From the NCBI GenBank assembly GCA_964291485.2, contig OZ220225.1:310001-374000 (forward strand): a stretch of DNA of 64,000 nucleotides, read 5' to 3'. Made by a program: the position numbers and the translations under genes. Positions 26,977 through 35,899 of the stretch are shown in pieces. The notes under the pieces were generated by a model. It was not told the origin of the DNA. It did no database searches and was given only the letters and a program-made list of their open reading frames with translations. This stretch comes from Kistimonas sp964291485 (GTDB lineage Bacteria; Pseudomonadota; Gammaproteobacteria; Pseudomonadales; Endozoicomonadaceae). Every line of letters begins with the position of its first letter. Positions within the stretch are counted from its first letter, which is position 1.

Positions 26977-28206
26977 TTATTGTCCTGCAGCAATCATACG
27001 TGCGGCTGTAGTGGCCAGTACCTGGCAACCTGCGACCAGATCTTCCGGCTTGGTGTTCTCGGCAAAGTTGTGACTGATGCCATCAATGCTGGGCACAAAC
27101 AACATGGCGCTGGGCATGACCAGCCCGAACATGTTGGCATCATGCAGGGCGGCGCTGGGCAGCTTCATCCAGCGTTGACCAAGGTGTTGTTCAGCCGCTT
27201 CGGTTAACTGTTCCTGCATCACTTCGTTCATCAGTACTGGCTCCGTTTCCGGCTGTCGTTCGACATGAATGTCTACGCCGAGTTCGGGGGCCATTTGTGA
27301 CGCCAGATCCCTTACGGCCGTTTCCATGGATACCAGTAAATCCCTGCAGGTATCCCGATATTGCAGCCGCATACAGGCTTTGCCGGGAATCACGCTGGCA
27401 GAGCCGGGGTAGAACTGTACCCGGCCAACGGTCCAGACAGTGAATTCTGCTGCCATGGCTGCCATCACCATATCCATCTGATTGGCGAAACGAAACAGGG
27501 CTTTACCAGCATCCCGACGTCTGTCCATTGGGGTACTGCCAGCATGGTTCGCTTCTCCATGAAACGTGATGTCCAGGGTTCGGCAGCCGACGATGCCTGT
27601 CACGATACCCACCTGTTTCGCGGCCAGTTCCAGCCGGGGACCCTGTTCAATGTGCGCTTCCAGGTAACCGATATAACGCGCCGGATCGTAGTGATCCGGC
27701 TGACCATTCAGGCCGGCATCGGCCAGCGCCCGGGATAAGGGATGACCATCATTGCGTGTGGCCGTAGAGAACACGGATGGAGCCAGCTGGCCGAGGAAAC
27801 CCTGGCTGCCCAGGAAACCATGGTAAGTGTGTTCTTCGTCCGCCCAGGACGCGATATCCAGCGCCAGGTGCCGGGTTTCCGGACATTCATCCAGTGCTCT
27901 GGCCACCTCCAGGGCGGCGATCACACCGTAGGCGCCGTCCAGCCAGCCACCTTCCGGCTGGGTATCGGTGTGAGATCCCATCAACAGGGCTCGCCCCGGT
28001 TTACGGGCGTAGCCGATGACATTGCCGACACCATCAATCTTCGACCTCAAGCCTGCCTCGGCCATTCGTTCCTGCAGCCAGCGACGTGAGGCCATGTCTT
28101 CCTCAGAGAAGGCTTGCCTGACCACGCCATTCCCTTGTCTGCCGAACTGACGCAGGGTCTGGAGATCCGTCAGGAAACGCTCGGGATTGATTATCGGTAC
28201 TGCCAT
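26977..28206 (-). CDS. allC: Allantoate amidohydrolase (AllC) or closely related M20 amidase
   Basis: 409 aa from ATG 28206 (AGGAAG 9 bases upstream); an upstream in-frame ATG adds 18 residues. It belongs to the M20 metal-dependent amidohydrolases (AllC/HyuC/beta-ureidopropionase). Metal-site motifs are present: GSHTDTQPEGGWLDGAYG (His, Asp), the ADEEH pair, EAHIEQGP with its His, and ISHNFAENT near the C-terminus. GEANHAGSTPMDRRRDA is the family signature. In this context the reaction is allantoate to ureidoglycine plus CO2 and ammonia, feeding AllE. It is oriented opposite to allE, with its own operator copy upstream. N-carbamoyl-amino acid hydrolysis is the alternative. Confidence 0.9.
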   Translation of the reverse strand: MAVPIINPERFLTDLQTLRQFGRQGNGVVRQAFSEEDMASRRWLQERMAEAGLRSKIDGVGNVIGYARKPGRALLMGSHTDTQPEGGWLDGAYGVIAALEVARALDECPETRHLALDIASWADEEHTYHGFLGSQGFLGQLAPSVFSTATRNDGHPLSRALADAGLNGQPDHYDPARYIGYLEAHIEQGPRLELAAKQVGIVTGIVGCRTLDITFHGEANHAGSTPMDRRRDAGKALFRFANQMDMVMAAMAAEFTVWTVGRVQFYPGSASVIPGKACMRLQYRDTCRDLLVSMETAVRDLASQMAPELGVDIHVERQPETEPVLMNEVMQEQLTEAAEQHLGQRWMKLPSAALHDANMFGLVMPSAMLFVPSIDGISHNFAENTKPEDLVAGCQVLATTAARMIAAGQ

Positions 28207-28326
28207 GGTGGTGGTCTTCCTGTCTGCCCTTAAGCGGTTTGAGCGGTTAATTGATTGCATCTGCCTGTTTTTGGAGCTGTTGGCAATTGCGGCATTAAAA
28301 GTGGCTTACGGGAGTGCCTTTATCAA

Positions 28327-28337
28327 TTGCTAACAAT
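28327..28337. promoter_or_regulatory. Single TTGCTAACAA operator before allC
   Basis: TTGCTAACAAT is identical to the site upstream of gntR. It lies about 120 bases upstream of the allC start. Confidence 0.65.
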
Positions 28338-28443
28338 AATCCTGGTCTGCTTAACACACTGTTTTTAGTGGCTTTGTTGAAGTGTGTGTTTTTTCTATGT
28401 TGTGCCATCACTGGATTCTGGCAAGAAACAAGGTGGAATTTTC

Positions 28444-28513
28444 TTGATCTGTCTCATGGTTTGCTGCCGACTCGCTTATCAGAATGCTAACAAAAGATAA
28501 ATTAGTTGTTAGC
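28444..28513 (+). promoter_or_regulatory. Carrier 1 promoter: Anr/FNR-like box and tandem GntR operator
   Basis: TTGATCTGTCTCAT (28444-28457), a -10-like TATCAG near 28477, and GCTAACA-N14-TGTTAGC (28486-28513). The box-to-operator centre distance is 49 bp, as at allE. Confidence 0.7.
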
Positions 28514-28741
28514 AGGTTTGGGCGCGTGTTGAAGAACATGAAGGGTTGTAGGCCTTCCTGTGCCAATGACAGGCCGAAGCAATGCTGGACTTGTGACTAC
28601 GGTGCGCTGACGTCATGGGCACGTAATGGGGATATGCCTGACATGGGTTTCGCTGGATACCGGAAGCGGAATGGAAACCACGGACAACTGCCGGGAAGGG
28701 TAGCGGTATCTAACCAAAACTAGCCGTAGACGGAGATAACT

Positions 28742-30181
28742 ATGCCGATCATTTCGTCCACCGTTCCTGCTCAGAAAACGACCTCGCCTCAAAAAAAGCG
28801 TTTCGAATTCCCGGATATTTACGTCATTTTGTTCAGCTTTATTGTCCTGGTGGCCTTTCTCACCTGGATTGTCCCGGCGGGTACCTATGAAAGACAGGTG
28901 TTGCCGAATGGCAGGGAGTCTGTCGTGCCCGGTTCTTACCAGGTTATGGAGCAGACACCGGTCGGTATCATGGATGTGGTGACCGCCATTCCCGTAGGTT
29001 TACGAGAAGCGTCCAGCGTCGTGTTTCTGACCCTGCTGGTGGGTGGCGCTGTGGGCGTCATCCGTAAAACCGGTGTGATCAGCATGGGCATCAACGCCAT
29101 GATGCGGGTGCTGGGTCGACGAACAGAATTGCTGATACCGGTACTGATGGGTATTTTCTCCCTGATTGCCGCCTTCATCGGCACACCGGAACTGGGTATC
29201 GCCTATCTGCCCATTGTCCTGCCACTGATGTTGAAACTGGGTTACGACACCATCACAGCCACAGGACTGGTGTTGTGCGCCACGACATTAGGGTTTGCTT
29301 TCGGCATTACTCCGCCTGCCACAGTCGGCATTGGTCATATGCTGTCGGATTTACCAATGTTCTCCGGTGCCTGGTACCGGGCGATTTTCTATTTCCTTAT
29401 TCAGTTTATGTGTGCCTGGTACATCATGCGTTATGCCGCCCGGGTCAAGGCGAACCCAGCCTCTGGCAGCAATTTTGAAGTGGATCAGGAGCTGCGCCAG
29501 TCAATGACAACAGATGACACTGAAGAGACGTTTACGTCCCGTCAGCGTTTCGCAGGCATTGCCACTTTAATCATGTTTGTGGGTGTCATCGCTTCCATCC
29601 TGAAGTTTGCCCTGGGCTTTGATGAGATCTCGGGGCTGTTCGTGGCGATGGCCGTCATTACATCATTGCTGGTGGGTTTTTCGCCCAACAAAATCTGCGC
29701 GAATTTTAATGAAGCGTTCCGGGAAATCCTGGTAGGTGCGATGATCTGCGGTATTGCCCGTGGTGTTTCAGTGATTCTGGAAGCCGGGAATATCATGGAT
29801 ACCATTGTCTTCTATCTGGCGGAACTGGTGGGGAATCTGCCACAGGCGTTCACGGCCGTTGGCATATTGTTTGTCCAGACGACCTTTAACTTTCTGGTTC
29901 CTTCAGGCAGTGGTCAGTCATTGATTACCCTGCCGATCCTGATTCCCCTGGCTGACCTGGTCGGGCTGACCCGGCAGGTCGTGGTGCTTGCAACCCATTG
30001 GGGAGATGGGATAACCAATATCCTGTTCCCGACGTCAGGCTATTTCGTTGCCATCCTGGTGATTGGTCGCGTGAGCCTGGCAAAATGGCTCAAGTTCTAT
30101 TTTCCGTTATTCCTCGCGATTCTAGTTACCGCTACGATGGGTCTGGTGATTGCCCAGATGATTGAGCTGGGTCCCTTCTGA
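28742..30181 (+). CDS. YfcC-family carrier (C4-dicarboxylate anaerobic carrier type), copy 1
   Basis: 479 aa with about 11-12 hydrophobic segments. FPDIYVILFSFIVLVAFLTWIVPAGTYER at the N-terminus and the VPSGSGQSLITLPILIPLADL loop with NILFPTSGYFV near the C-terminus are typical of the YfcC/DcuC-related group. These are inner-membrane carriers, often for carboxylates, amino acids or ureides. Residues 205-250 form a hydrophilic cytosolic loop. Placement between allantoate and allantoinase genes and an island-type promoter point to a ureide or a carboxylate end product such as oxalurate or ureidoglycolate (inference). Similar in sequence to the copy at 30436. Confidence 0.88.
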   Translation: MPIISSTVPAQKTTSPQKKRFEFPDIYVILFSFIVLVAFLTWIVPAGTYERQVLPNGRESVVPGSYQVMEQTPVGIMDVVTAIPVGLREASSVVFLTLLVGGAVGVIRKTGVISMGINAMMRVLGRRTELLIPVLMGIFSLIAAFIGTPELGIAYLPIVLPLMLKLGYDTITATGLVLCATTLGFAFGITPPATVGIGHMLSDLPMFSGAWYRAIFYFLIQFMCAWYIMRYAARVKANPASGSNFEVDQELRQSMTTDDTEETFTSRQRFAGIATLIMFVGVIASILKFALGFDEISGLFVAMAVITSLLVGFSPNKICANFNEAFREILVGAMICGIARGVSVILEAGNIMDTIVFYLAELVGNLPQAFTAVGILFVQTTFNFLVPSGSGQSLITLPILIPLADLVGLTRQVVVLATHWGDGITNILFPTSGYFVAILVIGRVSLAKWLKFYFPLFLAILVTATMGLVIAQMIELGPF

Positions 30182-30348
30182 TATTTTTCGGTATACGGGT
30201 TTCCAGTCCTGTGAAACCCGTAGCGTCCTGAATAGCGTTGATTGCCTTCCATTGTCGATTTTACACGCCGTCAGATGCCTGCTGCTTTCTGTGCAGATCA
30301 TCGATTGTTGGTGTTTTTCATTACCCCAAATGCTATCCGTCGTTTTGT

Positions 30349-30418
30349 TTGATCTATCTCAAGGTTCAGAACGGCATCAGGCGTATATTTGCTAGCAATT
30401 ATAAAATTTATTGTTAGC
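30349..30418 (+). promoter_or_regulatory. Carrier 2 promoter: Anr/FNR-like box, -10 and tandem GntR operator
   Basis: TTGATCTATCTCAA (30349-30362), TATATT at 30384-30389, and GCTAGCA-N14-TGTTAGC (30391-30418). Box-to-operator distance is 49 bp and the -10 offset is the same as at allE. It lies only about 18 bases before the carrier start. Confidence 0.74.
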
Positions 30419-30435
30419 AATACGAGGGGCGTCCC

Positions 30436-31860
30436 ATGTCTGAGTTGAAACCTAGGAAATCCTTCAAAATGCCGGACATCTACATTGTCCTGGCAATCTT
30501 CATCCTTGTAATGGCGGCACTGACCTACATCATCCCTGCCGGGATGTATGAGCGGGAAACGGTGGAGACAGCCCACGGCGTCAAGGAGTTCGTGGTGGCG
30601 GACTCCTATCACCGGGTCGAGCAGAGCCCGGTCAGCTTCATGGACCTGGTGACCGCCGTACCGGACGGACTCAAGCGGGCCGCCTCCATTGTGTTCCTGA
30701 CCTTCATGGTCGGTGGCGGCATGGGGCTGATCAAGCGTGCTGGCCTGATCGATCTGGGTGTCCACAAGCTGGCTGACAGCGTGGGTGACAAGGCGATTAT
30801 GATCATTCCGATCCTTATGGCGTTATTCGGTATCCTGGGGGCGTTTATCGGGGTGCCGGAACTCTCGCTGGCCTATCTCCCGATATTGCTGCCACTGTTT
30901 TACCGGCTGGGTTATGACGGCATGACCGCTATGGCAGTCTCCCTGCTGGGGCCCTGTATGGGCTTTACCTATGGTCTGACTATTCCCGGTTCTGTCGGTG
31001 TCGGACAGCAGATTGCTCAGCTGGAGATGTTCTCCGGTTCCGGATTCCGGGCGCTGGTGCTGCTGATCGTGATCGTGGTGGCGGTGCTCTACACCATGCG
31101 TTACGCCATGAAGGTCAAAACGAATCCGCACCTGAGCCTGACACGGGATTCCGATACCGTCATGCGCCAGAAGCTGGCAGAGATGGAACCGGAAGGTGAA
31201 ATCAACGTGACACGTCGTCAGGTTCTGGCCGGTTACGCGTGTTTCATCATGTTCCCGGCAGCCATCGCCGCCATCCTGATTAATAACCTGGGCTTTGAGG
31301 CGATTGGTGGTCTGTTCCTGTTCATTGGTCTGGCGGCCGCAGCCATTGCCGGTAAAGGTCCCCAGCAGATTTGTGATGACCTGAACGCCAGTATGCGCGA
31401 CATGATGGTCGCCGCCTTGCTGTGTGGTGTGGCCAGTGCCATTGCGGTGGTGATGGACCGTGGCGTGATCACCGACACACTGGTGTACTACCTCGAATAT
31501 GTCCTGCGCAATACACCACCGGCGTTGTCTGCTGTGGGCGTGTTCTGGACCCAGTCCCTGTTCAACTTCCTGGTGCCGGGTGCGACAGCGCTGACCGTAC
31601 TCACCATGCCGGTGTTGTCACCGCTCGCGTCATTGCTGGATATTCCCCAGCAGGTGATTGTTTCCGCCAATGCCTGGGGCGGCCAGCTGACTGATATCTT
31701 TTTCCCGACTTCCGGCTTCTTTGTCGCCACCCTGGTTTTGGCCAAGGTGGAATACGCGAAATGGATTCGCTTCTACTTCCCGCTGATGATGGTGCTCGGG
31801 ATTATCTCCAGCATTGCACTGGTGTTGCAGCAGAGCCTGAGTATCGGGCTCGGCCTCTGA
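30436..31860 (+). CDS. YfcC-family carrier, copy 2
   Basis: 474 aa, about 11-12 hydrophobic segments, collinear with copy 1 (MPDIYIVLAIFILVMAALTYIIPAGMYERE; VPGATALTVLTMPVLSPLASL; DIFFPTSGFFVATLV). The two differ over much of their length, so they are old paralogues and probably have different substrates. GAGGGG lies 8 bases before the ATG. It begins a unit with the two amidohydrolase genes: the gap to the next start is about 70 bases with no terminator. The promoter with its own operator sits directly upstream. Confidence 0.88.
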   Translation: MSELKPRKSFKMPDIYIVLAIFILVMAALTYIIPAGMYERETVETAHGVKEFVVADSYHRVEQSPVSFMDLVTAVPDGLKRAASIVFLTFMVGGGMGLIKRAGLIDLGVHKLADSVGDKAIMIIPILMALFGILGAFIGVPELSLAYLPILLPLFYRLGYDGMTAMAVSLLGPCMGFTYGLTIPGSVGVGQQIAQLEMFSGSGFRALVLLIVIVVAVLYTMRYAMKVKTNPHLSLTRDSDTVMRQKLAEMEPEGEINVTRRQVLAGYACFIMFPAAIAAILINNLGFEAIGGLFLFIGLAAAAIAGKGPQQICDDLNASMRDMMVAALLCGVASAIAVVMDRGVITDTLVYYLEYVLRNTPPALSAVGVFWTQSLFNFLVPGATALTVLTMPVLSPLASLLDIPQQVIVSANAWGGQLTDIFFPTSGFFVATLVLAKVEYAKWIRFYFPLMMVLGIISSIALVLQQSLSIGLGL

Positions 31861-31929
31861 TGTCTTGTGGATAACCGGCGTCGTACCGATGCCGGTTGTG
31901 AACACGGTTGCTGTGGGGAGAATCCTGTT

Positions 31930-33309
31930 ATGTCTTTGCACACAGAGTTAATGGACGTAGCCATTACCGGCGGCACCCTGGTGCTGGAGTCCGGCTGCAT
32001 AGAAGGCAATATCGCGATCAAAGATGGGCGTATTGCCGCGATTACCGCGACAGATGTTGTCTTGCCGGCAAGTGAAACCGTTGATGCCAGAAACCTGATG
32101 GTGTTTCCCGGTGTTGTCGATCCCCATGTGCATTTCAAGGAGCCGGGGCCCGGGCACATACGTGAAGATTTCCACAGCGGAACCTGTCAGGCGGCTGCCG
32201 GCGGTGTCACGACAACTGTGGAAATGCCCCTGAGTATTCCGTTAGTCACGACACGTGACGTCTTTTTGCTGAAGCACGAGACTGCCAGCAATAAGGTCGT
32301 CACCGATTACGCGCTCTGGGGGCTGTTACCGGCTGATGACCTGGATCGGATTGAAGAGCTGGTGGATATCGGTTGTGTGGCATTCAAGACGTTTTTATCC
32401 ACAGACCCCGATGCGCCAAAACTGACCGACTACAAACTGCTCGAAGCCATGAAAGTGATGAAGCGTTTCAATCGTTTCATTGGCTTCCATGCAGAAAACC
32501 CGGACATCATCGATTCCACGGCTGAAGCCATGGAAAAAGCGGGTATCAACGGTGGGCTGGCGCACTTGCAGTCCCGTCCGGATATTGCCGAGATGGAAGC
32601 AATATCGCGGATTGCCCTGTTCGCAGAAGAAACTGGCTGCGATGTGCATATCTGCCATCTCTCCAGTGGCCGTGCCCGGGACGTGATTCGTCATGCCCGC
32701 TCCCGGGGCGTCAGCATGACCGTGGAAACCCTGCCCAGTTACCTGGTATTGGACGACAGTGACCTGGATCGCTGGGGTGTCTTTGCCAAATGTAATCCGC
32801 CCATTCGCAACAGGGAAAATCAGGCGATTCTATGGGACATGCTGATCAAGGGTGAGATCAACATGCTCGGTTCGGATCATTGCCCTTATACCGACGACGA
32901 TCGTCTGAAACATAACGGCGATATCTGGGCTGTGCCGCCAGGATTACCGGGTATAGAGCTTATGTTGCCGTTGATGCTGGATGCAGGTCTGAACAAGCGT
33001 GGCATGTCGCCTGAAACACTGGCCCGCTTGATGAGCAGCGCGCCGGCCCGCCGGTTTGGGCTGGGGCACCGGAAAGGCGCCCTGTGTGTCGGGCTCGATG
33101 CCGATATTGTGCTGGCCGATCCTGACCATGTCTGGACGTATGACGGCGCACGTTCTGTAGGCAAGCAGAAGAGTGCACTCACCCCTTGGGAGGGGAGAGA
33201 AATCCGGGGACAGGTGGTTCGAACCCTGGTTCGGGGAAGTACCGTATTTTGCGACGGTGAAGTAACGGCGGAACCGGGTTCCGGCCAGTTGATCAAGCCC
33301 GTTTTCTGA
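31930..33309 (+). CDS. Allantoinase/dihydropyrimidinase family amidohydrolase, divergent copy
   Basis: 459 aa from ATG 31930 (GGGGAG upstream; an ATG at 31867 adds 21 residues). Metal-centre features of the cyclic amidohydrolases are all present: HVHF in VDPHVHFKEPG, the carbamylated-Lys motif VAFKTFLS, His in GFHAEN, His in HICHLSS, and Asp in GSDHCPYT. The usual TVETCPHYL motif reads TVETLPSYL here, so two normally conserved residues (Cys and His) are lost, while the neighbour at 33396 keeps them. It is probably still an enzyme, with a changed substrate pocket. Hydantoin, allantoin or another cyclic ureide are candidates. Confidence 0.88.
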   Translation: MSLHTELMDVAITGGTLVLESGCIEGNIAIKDGRIAAITATDVVLPASETVDARNLMVFPGVVDPHVHFKEPGPGHIREDFHSGTCQAAAGGVTTTVEMPLSIPLVTTRDVFLLKHETASNKVVTDYALWGLLPADDLDRIEELVDIGCVAFKTFLSTDPDAPKLTDYKLLEAMKVMKRFNRFIGFHAENPDIIDSTAEAMEKAGINGGLAHLQSRPDIAEMEAISRIALFAEETGCDVHICHLSSGRARDVIRHARSRGVSMTVETLPSYLVLDDSDLDRWGVFAKCNPPIRNRENQAILWDMLIKGEINMLGSDHCPYTDDDRLKHNGDIWAVPPGLPGIELMLPLMLDAGLNKRGMSPETLARLMSSAPARRFGLGHRKGALCVGLDADIVLADPDHVWTYDGARSVGKQKSALTPWEGREIRGQVVRTLVRGSTVFCDGEVTAEPGSGQLIKPVF

Positions 33310-33395
33310 CGGGGCGCACATTATCCATCCGGTATAAGAAGGGCAGGGCGGACTTGATCTGCGCTGTCCATAAAAGACAGTGACAGGAATCCGTT

Positions 33396-34772
33396 ATGAG
33401 TCAGCAGGTAGACACAGTCATCAAAAATGGTCGACTGGTATTGGAAACCGGTGTCGTCGATGGGGCAATTGCCCTGCAAGACGGAAAAATTGTCGCCATT
33501 ACCACCAATGCGTCAGCACCAGACGCTCGTCGTAAAATTGATGCAAAAGGGTTGGTGGTGATGCCCGGCATGGTGGATCCCCATGCCCATATCTGGGAAC
33601 CCACGCACTATCCTGAGCGGGAAGATTATCTCACCGGCACCCAGGCGGCAGCATCAGGCGGGATCACCACGCTCATCGAAATGCCGCTGTCTGTTCCGCC
33701 GGTTACGAATAGGGAAGCCTTTGAATACAAGCGTGAGATTGTTGAAAAGAAGACAGTGGTTGATGTGGCGTTCTGGGGGGCTCTGACGGAGAAATCCACA
33801 GGACACTACGATGAGTTGAACGACTGTGGATGTGTTGCCTATAAAGTTTTTATTCCTTACGCGAGCCCGGATTATCCACATACGCCGGATTACGCCCTGC
33901 TGAAATCAATGGAAGAAATCAGTCGTTTTGGCGGCCTGGTCGGCGTGCATGCCGAGAATGCGGATATCCTGTTTAACCGTCAGAAAGAATTCGAAGAAAA
34001 AGGCATTTTCAATGGTGCAGCCCATGAACAGGCGCGACCGGAGATTGCCGAAGTAGAAGCAATCAGTCGTGTCATCCTGTTTGCTGAACACACCGGATGT
34101 CGTCTGCATATCTGTCACTTATCCACAGTGAAAGCGAGAGAATTGATTAAGCAGGCACGAGCAAGAGGCGTGGATGTGACGGTGGAAACCTGTCCACACT
34201 ACCTGGTGCTGGATACCATGGATCTGGAAAAACACGGGGGTTTTGCCAAGTGCAACCCTCCGCTCAGAAGTCCGGAAAACCGTGAGTTATTGTGGGAGAT
34301 GCTCAAGGCCGGAGAGTTCGACATGATCGGCACCGACCACACCCCCTATACCGATGACGATCGACTGAAGCATGGTGACAATATCTGGAAAATGCCACCG
34401 GGGATTGGCGGAATGGATCTGATGCTGCCCCTGATGCTGGATGAGGGTTATCACAAACGGGGCGTGAGCTTGGAACAACTGGCGAAATTGATGGCCACAC
34501 AGCCAGCCCGACGGTTTGATTTGCCGCACAAAGGGGCACTGAATCTGGGTAATGATGCAGATATTGTACTGGTCGATCTGGATGCCGAGTGGACCTATAC
34601 CTGGGTCAACTCCTATGCCAAGGCTAAATGTACCCACAGCCCGTATGAAGGGAAAACATTAAAAGGGAAAGTGGTAGAAACATTGGTGCGGGGTAACACG
34701 GTTTATCGTCATGGGGAAATATTGGCGAAACCGGGTAGTGGGCATTTGAATCTTCGAGATCCTGCATTGTAG
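33396..34772 (+). CDS. allB: Allantoinase (AllB family)
   Basis: 458 aa. The binuclear metal site is complete: HAH in VDPHAHIWEP, VAYKVFIP with the carbamylated Lys, GVHAEN, HICHLST, and Asp in GTDHTPYT. The canonical TVETCPHYLVL is intact. Allantoinase opens allantoin to allantoate, the substrate of AllC. It follows the divergent copy with an 86-base gap on the same strand and ends before a bidirectional terminator. Of the two paralogues this is the better allantoinase candidate, but family membership alone does not exclude hydantoinase activity. Confidence 0.9.
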   Translation: MSQQVDTVIKNGRLVLETGVVDGAIALQDGKIVAITTNASAPDARRKIDAKGLVVMPGMVDPHAHIWEPTHYPEREDYLTGTQAAASGGITTLIEMPLSVPPVTNREAFEYKREIVEKKTVVDVAFWGALTEKSTGHYDELNDCGCVAYKVFIPYASPDYPHTPDYALLKSMEEISRFGGLVGVHAENADILFNRQKEFEEKGIFNGAAHEQARPEIAEVEAISRVILFAEHTGCRLHICHLSTVKARELIKQARARGVDVTVETCPHYLVLDTMDLEKHGGFAKCNPPLRSPENRELLWEMLKAGEFDMIGTDHTPYTDDDRLKHGDNIWKMPPGIGGMDLMLPLMLDEGYHKRGVSLEQLAKLMATQPARRFDLPHKGALNLGNDADIVLVDLDAEWTYTWVNSYAKAKCTHSPYEGKTLKGKVVETLVRGNTVYRHGEILAKPGSGHLNLRDPAL

Positions 34773-34781
34773 TAGAGTAAT

Positions 34782-34814
34782 CAAGGTCTCTCAGTGTGGG
34801 AGACCTTGGTTTTC
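34782..34814. terminator. Bidirectional terminator after allB
   Basis: CAAGGTCTC / GAGACCTTG, a 9-bp stem with a 9-base loop, followed by a T run (GTTTTC) on the plus strand. It sits between convergent genes. Confidence 0.85.
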
Positions 34815-34815
34815 A

Positions 34816-35769
34816 TTATTGTTCTTCCTCGAATACGGTATCTTCTGCGCTCTTAACTTCACAAACAATTTTACCGCTATGTACAGAACTACCAGAGCTT
34901 TCATTACTTGATTGTAATCTCAACCTGGTAAATACCGAATTCTCAGATTTGGCATCCTTCATTAAATGAATCAAAAAAGGTGGGTAGTAGGATTGATAAT
35001 TTTCCCTATAACGATTTGCTTCTTCTATCATGTTATGATGATAGAATTGATGAATCGTAGGGAAGTGTTTATTTAATGAATCAGTGGATATTACCTCAGT
35101 TTTTATTGTTTTTGTGATTAGTTTTTCATGGCCTCTTTTGGTGGTTATTGAAAATATTTTTCTAAATAATTTTATGTGTAATTCATCTATGTCTTGAATT
35201 GTTGAACTAAATTGAGGTAGTGTTTCTCTTTCGGTATTCATACATAATTCTTTATGTTTGCAATATATAAGCAGTATTATTTGTATGAAGTTTCTTAGCC
35301 TTTCAATATCATTTGCCATTGTGATAGGCATACCTATTCCTTCATTGAATTGACTTTGGACTTGACCTATTAAATGTTTTTTTAGTCCTGATATCCCTAG
35401 CTTTCTTTTAAGCCAGACAAAACACGGGTTATGTTGGCTATCGATAATATCTGCAAGCTCTTTATACCGTGCTTGAAAATTACTGAATGTTGGTTCTGTA
35501 GGGCTTTCCTTTGCTTCACGTTCGCTGGTTTTTGTTTGAGCACTGTATTTCGGTATTGATCGTAGGGATGATGTACTTCCCGAAGCAATGGATGTGGAAT
35601 GAAACTGTGTGCTTTCTGAGGAGAATCTGGATCTTCTTATATCAACACTCGCCTTGCTTTTTGGGCTATCAGACGCCGTGTAATATGATCTGTAGTATTG
35701 TCTAGTGTGTTTAGCAGGTGCTTCCATGTCTATTATCCTGTTGTTTGTTCCAAACAGGATATTATCCAA
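34816..35769 (-). CDS. Hypothetical low-GC protein, effector-like
   Basis: 317 aa, no recognised family. The N-terminal 90 residues are rich in Ser, Thr, Tyr and Arg with no hydrophobic signal (TRQYYRSYYTASDSP and similar), as in type III secreted proteins. Residues about 95-280 are helical with one moderately hydrophobic stretch (NFIQIILLIYCK). The tail is acidic (FEEEQ). Composition is clearly more AT-rich than in the ureide genes on either side, so it appears inserted in that island. Host-directed function is only inferred. Confidence 0.65.
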   Translation of the reverse strand: MDNILFGTNNRIIDMEAPAKHTRQYYRSYYTASDSPKSKASVDIRRSRFSSESTQFHSTSIASGSTSSLRSIPKYSAQTKTSEREAKESPTEPTFSNFQARYKELADIIDSQHNPCFVWLKRKLGISGLKKHLIGQVQSQFNEGIGMPITMANDIERLRNFIQIILLIYCKHKELCMNTERETLPQFSSTIQDIDELHIKLFRKIFSITTKRGHEKLITKTIKTEVISTDSLNKHFPTIHQFYHHNMIEEANRYRENYQSYYPPFLIHLMKDAKSENSVFTRLRLQSSNESSGSSVHSGKIVCEVKSAEDTVFEEEQ

Positions 35770-35899
35770 ATTAAATGATGGGTTTATATAATCAAGTGCT
35801 TAGTATAACTAACAAGCAGATGTAATCAATTTTTTACATGGTTATGGTGTTTTTCCAGTGCATATTGCAACGGTGGTTATTTTATAATGCCCAGACTTT

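Larger units (their letters stand above)
28207..28741. other. Divergent control region between allC and first YfcC carrier
   Basis: About 535 bases without a convincing gene (a 79-codon frame at 28484 lies on top of the operator and is rejected). It holds one operator facing allC and the Anr/GntR promoter of the carrier, leaving a leader of about 240 bases before the carrier start. Confidence 0.55.

Noticed and set aside
28484..28723. 79-codon plus-strand frame upstream of carrier 1
   Set aside because: It starts on the operator, has no ribosome site or recognisable product, and lies in the leader of the carrier transcript.
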